Source of the DNA: Bog-473 sp035483935
GTDB lineage: Bacteria; Actinomycetota; Acidimicrobiia; Acidimicrobiales; RAAP-2
NCBI GenBank assembly: GCA_035483935.1
Contig: DATHPK010000255.1
Coordinates: forward strand, 1 to 5,782
Reading direction: 5' to 3'
DNA length: 5,782 nt
This document shows positions 3,851 to 5,782 of the stretch, in pieces (position 1 is the first letter of the stretch; each line of letters begins with the position of its first letter). The notes below the pieces were generated by a model that did no database searches, was not told where the DNA came from, and saw nothing but the letters and a program-made list of their open reading frames with translations. A program made the translations under genes and the position numbers.

Positions 3851-4606
3851 ATGGCAACGCAGAACGCACAGATGGCCCACAAGGTCGAGGTGGTCGACGA
3901 GGTCAAGACGCGCATGGGTGCGGCCACCGCCTCGATCGTGAGCGAGTACCGCGGCCTGACGGTCGCCGAGCTGGCCGAGCTCCGCCACGCGCTCGGCGCG
4001 GTCGGGGGGGACTACAAGATCTTCAAGAACACCCTCGTGCGCAGGGCCATCGACGGCGGCGAGTACCAACCTCTCGGGGAGTACCTCAGCGGGCCGAGCG
4101 CGCTGACCTTCGTCCAGGGCGACATCAGCGCGGTGGCCAAGGCGCTGCGCGACTTCTCCCGCGCCAACCCGCACCTCGTGATCAAGGGCGGGCTGGCCGA
4201 CGGCTCGCTGCTCTCGTCCTCCGACCTGGCCGCACTCGCCGACCTGCCGCCCCGCGAGGTGCTGCTGGCCCGCCTGGCCGGTGCGATCGCCGCGCCGATG
4301 ACGCAGATGGCCGGCCTCCTCAAGGCACTGCCGCAGAACATGGCCTACGGGATCTCGGCGCTGATCGAGCAGAAGGGCGGCGTCGACGAGGTCGCTCCGA
4401 CACCGGTGACCGCCGAGGAGGCCGAGGCCGAGCCGGCCGAGAACGACGCGACCGCCGAGACAGTCGCAGAGGCCGTGGCTCCAGAGGCCGAGGCCGCTGC
4501 GCCCGACACGCCGGACGCCCCCGAGGCAGCGGCACCCGAGGCGGCCGAGGTGGCCGAAACCGCCCCCGAAGCAGAGACGGCGACCGAAGAGCCGGCCGCC
4601 GAGTAG
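3851..4606 (+). CDS. rplJ: 50S ribosomal protein uL10 with a 74-residue Ala/Glu/Pro-rich C-terminal tail
   Basis: uL10 anchors bL12 dimers to the ribosome and forms the stalk base with uL11. The ATG at 3851 is preceded by GGAGG (3841-3845) with five bases between; the in-frame GTG at 3764 would lie inside the leader and is rejected. Residues 1-177 are a complete uL10. The N-terminal domain has KVEVVDEVKTRM, VSEYRGLTVAELAELR and YKIFKNTLVRRAI, followed by SGPSALTF and PREVLLARLAGAIAAPM. The C-terminal helix AGLLKALPQNMAYGISALIE binds L12. Most family members end soon after this helix at 165-180 residues. Here a further 74 residues (178-251) consist mainly of Ala, Glu, Pro, Thr and Val with no Lys or Arg, so the tail is strongly acidic and probably disordered. 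It resembles the L12 hinge in composition. The family call is secure; the role of the tail is unknown. Confidence 0.96.
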   Translation: MATQNAQMAHKVEVVDEVKTRMGAATASIVSEYRGLTVAELAELRHALGAVGGDYKIFKNTLVRRAIDGGEYQPLGEYLSGPSALTFVQGDISAVAKALRDFSRANPHLVIKGGLADGSLLSSSDLAALADLPPREVLLARLAGAIAAPMTQMAGLLKALPQNMAYGISALIEQKGGVDEVAPTPVTAEEAEAEPAENDATAETVAEAVAPEAEAAAPDTPDAPEAAAPEAAEVAETAPEAETATEEPAAE

Positions 4607-4665
4607 TCGACCGATCTAAGACCGAATACCAACAAGACCGAAGGAAAGAAAGGAAGGCCAGGAAG

Positions 4666-5058
4666 ATGGCAACCCTGACCAAGGAAGAGATCCTCGACGG
4701 GATCGCCGAGCTCTCGGTGATCCAGTTGAGCGAGCTGTTGAAGGACTTCGAGGAGCGCTTCGGCGTGACCGCGGCCGCTCCGGTGGCTGTGGCGGCTGCC
4801 GCGGCTCCGGCGGGCGGCGGCGACGCCGGTGGAGCGGAGGAGGAGAAGTCGGCCTTCGACGTCATCCTCACCGGGGCCGGCGACAAGAAGATCCAGGTCA
4901 TCAAGGAGGTCCGTGCCCTCACCAGCCTCGGCCTCAAGGAGGCCAAGGACCTGGTCGAGGCCGCCCCCAAGCCGGTCCTCGAGAACGTGAACAAGGAAGA
5001 CGCCGACAAGGCGAAGGCCGCCCTCGAGGGCGCCGGAGCCACGGTCGAGGTCAAGTAG
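4666..5058 (+). CDS. rplL: 50S ribosomal protein bL12 (L7/L12)
   Basis: The 130-residue protein is the multicopy stalk component that recruits and activates EF-Tu, EF-G and other translation GTPases. Residues 1-33 (TKEEILDGIAELSVIQLSELL and FEERFG) form the dimerising, L10-binding helices. Residues 34-60 are an Ala/Gly-rich hinge. Residues 61-130 are the globular domain, with the factor-binding helices carrying KIQVIKEVRALTSLGLKEAK (75-94), DLVEAAPKPV after it, and the terminal GATVEVK. Length and hinge are normal. The ATG at 4666 has GGAAGG (4652-4657) eight bases upstream within a purine-rich, probably unpaired stretch (4641-4665), suited to the high translation needed to make several L12 per L10. 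It follows rplJ by 59 bases with no promoter seen, so the pair is co-transcribed under the L10 leader. Confidence 0.98.
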   Translation: MATLTKEEILDGIAELSVIQLSELLKDFEERFGVTAAAPVAVAAAAAPAGGGDAGGAEEEKSAFDVILTGAGDKKIQVIKEVRALTSLGLKEAKDLVEAAPKPVLENVNKEDADKAKAALEGAGATVEVK

Positions 5059-5061
5059 CCC

Positions 5062-5096
5062 GGAGCCGGGACCGCGGGGCTCCCGCCTCGCGGCCC
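5062..5096 (+). other. Two mutually exclusive GC hairpins just after rplL
   Basis: GGAGCC (5062-5067) can pair with GGCTCC (5078-5083). Alternatively GGG-A-CCGCG (5068-5076) can pair with CGCGGCCC (5089-5096), with one bulged A. They begin three bases after the rplL stop. A long G-run follows (about 5098-5105) instead of a T-run. They are candidates for an attenuator or RNase site at the rplL-rpoB junction. Confidence 0.45.
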
Positions 5097-5155
5097 TGGG
5101 GGGGGTTCCTCTGGGGGTTCACGACGACGCTGCCCTTCTCGGTTCGTGGGCGATC

Positions 5156-5191
5156 GCGCAGCTCCCCGCTGCGCACGTTCACGCTCTGAAC
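5156..5191 (+). terminator. Tandem hairpins between rplL and rpoB (attenuator candidate)
   Basis: GCGCAGC (5156-5162) pairs perfectly with GCTGCGC (5168-5174) around a 5-base loop. Two bases later GTTCA (5177-5181) pairs with TGAAC (5187-5191) around CGCTC. Only TTT (5196-5198) follows, so this is not a textbook intrinsic terminator. E. coli has a partial terminator in the same gap that lowers rpoB relative to rplL; the same role is plausible here but inferred from position. Confidence 0.4.
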
Positions 5192-5234
5192 AGGGTTTCC
5201 TCGTAGGGATCCCCGGGCCTCGGCCACAGGGTCC

Positions 5235-5263
5235 TTGACGCAGGGGGAGGTCACCTTTACCCT
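5235..5263 (+). promoter_or_regulatory. rpoB promoter P1 (TTGACG - 17 bp - TACCCT)
   Basis: TTGACG (5235-5240) matches five of six -35 consensus bases. A 17-base spacer separates it from TACCCT (5258-5263), which fits the TANNNT -10 of housekeeping sigma in Actinomycetota. This is the best sigma-70-type promoter in the window. Transcription would start near 5270, giving a leader of about 237 bases before rpoB. Confidence 0.72.
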
Positions 5264-5277
5264 GTCGGGGACCCCGG

Positions 5278-5300
5278 GCGCAGCCCGTCTGGGCTGACGC
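5278..5300 (+). other. Hairpin early in the rpoB P1 leader
   Basis: GCG-CAGCCC (5278-5286) pairs with GGGCTG-A-CGC (5291-5300) around GTCT, making nine pairs with one bulged A. It would form within the first 30 transcribed bases from P1 and ends 11 bases before the P2 -35. No T-run follows. It may stabilise the 5' end or act as a pause or attenuation site. Confidence 0.5.
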
Positions 5301-5311
5301 GGCCCGAGGGG

Positions 5312-5340
5312 TTGTGTCCAGGCACGCCCCACGTTAAGAT
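5312..5340 (+). promoter_or_regulatory. rpoB promoter P2 (TTGTGT - 17 bp - TAAGAT)
   Basis: TTGTGT (5312-5317) and TAAGAT (5335-5340) are exactly 17 bases apart. The -10 is a good TANNNT match; the -35 keeps TTG. Transcription would start near 5347, about 160 bases before rpoB. Tandem promoters before rpoB would separate control of polymerase from that of the stalk proteins. Confidence 0.6.
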
Positions 5341-5355
5341 GCACGGTTGCCGTGC
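5341..5355 (+). other. Perfect inverted repeat at the P2 start site
   Basis: GCACGG (5341-5346) and CCGTGC (5350-5355) flank TTG, directly after the P2 -10 and over the predicted start. It could be a protein-binding operator or a small hairpin in P1 transcripts. A further weak hairpin, ACCCG (5372-5376) / CGGGT (5386-5390), lies downstream. Confidence 0.4.
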
Positions 5356-5390
5356 GTCTCCGTGTGCTCGAACCCGTAATTCCTGCGGGT

Positions 5391-5506
5391 CGACGCGCGC
5401 CCCGGCAGCCCTCGTAGTCCCGCCTAGCCGTCCCGTCCGCCCCGCAGCACCAGCAGTACCGCAGTCCCGTCCCCTGGCCGTCCTTTCTCCTTGGAGGTGT
5501 TGACCG
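5391..5506 (+). other. C-rich untranslated leader of rpoB
   Basis: This stretch is rich in C with scattered G and A, has no plausible coding frame and shows no strong hairpin by eye. It ends in a pyrimidine run (5480-5492) directly before the rpoB Shine-Dalgarno GGAGG (5493-5497). It is probably a largely unstructured leader; C-rich, G-poor RNA of this kind can also be a Rho loading region. It completes the 448-base gap between rplL and rpoB, the rest of which is covered by the hairpins and promoters listed separately. Confidence 0.4.
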
Positions 5507-5782
5507 TTGTCTTCACGGTCCCGCAGCCCCGAACGCGTCTCCTTTGCCAACATCAAGGAGGCCCTGCCGCTCCCTGACCTGATCGCGATTCAGCGCGACT
5601 CGTTTCAGTGGTTCCTCGACAAGGGCCTGGCCGAGGCATTCAACGACATCAGCCCCATCGAGGACTTCACCGGCCAGTTGAGCCTGGAACTCGAGTTCGA
5701 CCCGACCGACGCCGACCTGCGCCCGCCACCGAAGTTCTCGGTGGAGGAGTGCAAGGAAAAGGACATGACCTACGCGGCGCCG
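5507..5782 (+). CDS. rpoB: DNA-directed RNA polymerase subunit beta (N-terminal 92 codons, runs off right edge)
   Basis: RpoB is the beta subunit of RNA polymerase and carries the rifampicin-binding region and much of the catalytic cleft; only its start is here. The frame gives (M)SSRSRSPERVSFANIKEAL, LPDLIAIQRDSFQWFL (residues 21-36), ISPIEDFTGQLSLELEF (48-64) and PPPKFSVEECKEKDMTYAAP (73-92), all characteristic of the beta-subunit N-terminus and first protrusion/lobe segment. The start is set by the sequence: an in-frame TGA lies at 5501-5503, so the first available start is TTG at 5507, nine bases after GGAGG (5493-5497). A TTG at 5500 is in another frame and too close to the ribosome site. 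The gene is 448 bases downstream of rplL and probably has its own tandem promoters. Truncation is due only to the window edge. Confidence 0.96.
   Translation, partial: MSSRSRSPERVSFANIKEALPLPDLIAIQRDSFQWFLDKGLAEAFNDISPIEDFTGQLSLELEFDPTDADLRPPPKFSVEECKEKDMTYAAP

Noticed and set aside
2857..3927. 356-codon antisense frame across rplA and the rplJ leader
   Set aside because: It is a shadow of rplA codon bias; it crosses the structured L10 leader and has no family features.
4320..5054. 244-codon antisense frame across rplJ and rplL
   Set aside because: It is a shadow frame rich in Arg/Pro/Ser from reversed Ala/Glu codons; both plus-strand genes are well supported.
5051..5556. Minus- and plus-strand frames in the rplL-rpoB gap
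   Set aside because: Low-complexity Arg/Pro/Gly products with no family features; promoters and hairpins explain the region better.

Overview
The window is high-GC bacterial chromosome carrying the classic actinobacterial translation/transcription cluster: tRNA-Thr, tRNA-Met, rpmG, tRNA-Trp, secE, nusG, rplK, rplA, rplJ, rplL and the start of rpoB. The gene order, a NusG with a long acidic N-terminal extension and an rpmG placed between tRNA-Met and tRNA-Trp point to Actinomycetota. The SecE N-terminus (MNRETKRMMQRQG), the L11 motif PPVGTALGPHGV and the RpoB N-terminus suggest a deep lineage such as Acidimicrobiia. That class-level call rests on recalled family resemblance, not on a search.

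Layout. Positions 1-298 (minus strand) hold the 5' part of a divergent GNAT acetyltransferase gene that runs off the left edge; it appears leaderless. Positions 299-399 are a divergent promoter region. Positions 400-556 hold tRNA-Thr(GGT) and tRNA-Met(CAT), followed by a GC hairpin and rpmG (601-765, bL33, 54 aa). Positions 766-861 hold a possible extended -10 promoter ahead of tRNA-Trp (862-934). From 977 to 3600 secE, nusG, rplK and rplA run in one direction with short gaps, as one likely transcription unit. Positions 3601-3850 are a 250-nt gap with a strongly structured L10 leader. Then come rplJ (with an unusual 74-residue Ala/Glu/Pro tail) and rplL. Positions 5059-5506 are a 448-nt gap with several hairpins, two good tandem promoters and a long C-rich leader. 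rpoB starts at a TTG at 5507 and leaves the window after 92 codons.

How the genes work together. The tRNAs, bL33, uL11, uL1, uL10 and bL12 are translation parts; uL11, uL10 and bL12 form the ribosomal stalk that recruits translation GTPases. SecE is the small essential subunit of the SecYEG translocon. NusG binds RNA polymerase, whose beta subunit is encoded by rpoB, and couples it to ribosomes or Rho. The L10 leader is expected to let L10 (with L12) repress its own synthesis, and the separate rpoB promoters would let RNA polymerase be adjusted independently of the stalk proteins.

This is essentially a housekeeping region. I see no mobile element, CRISPR array, defence island or unknown multi-gene system. 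The points worth a second look are variations on conserved parts: the L10 tail, the NusG extension and its ambiguous start, the RNA switches around rplJ and rpoB, a bL33 with a broken zinc-ligand set, a G1-U72 pair in elongator tRNA-Met, and a Gly-rich insertion in the GNAT protein.
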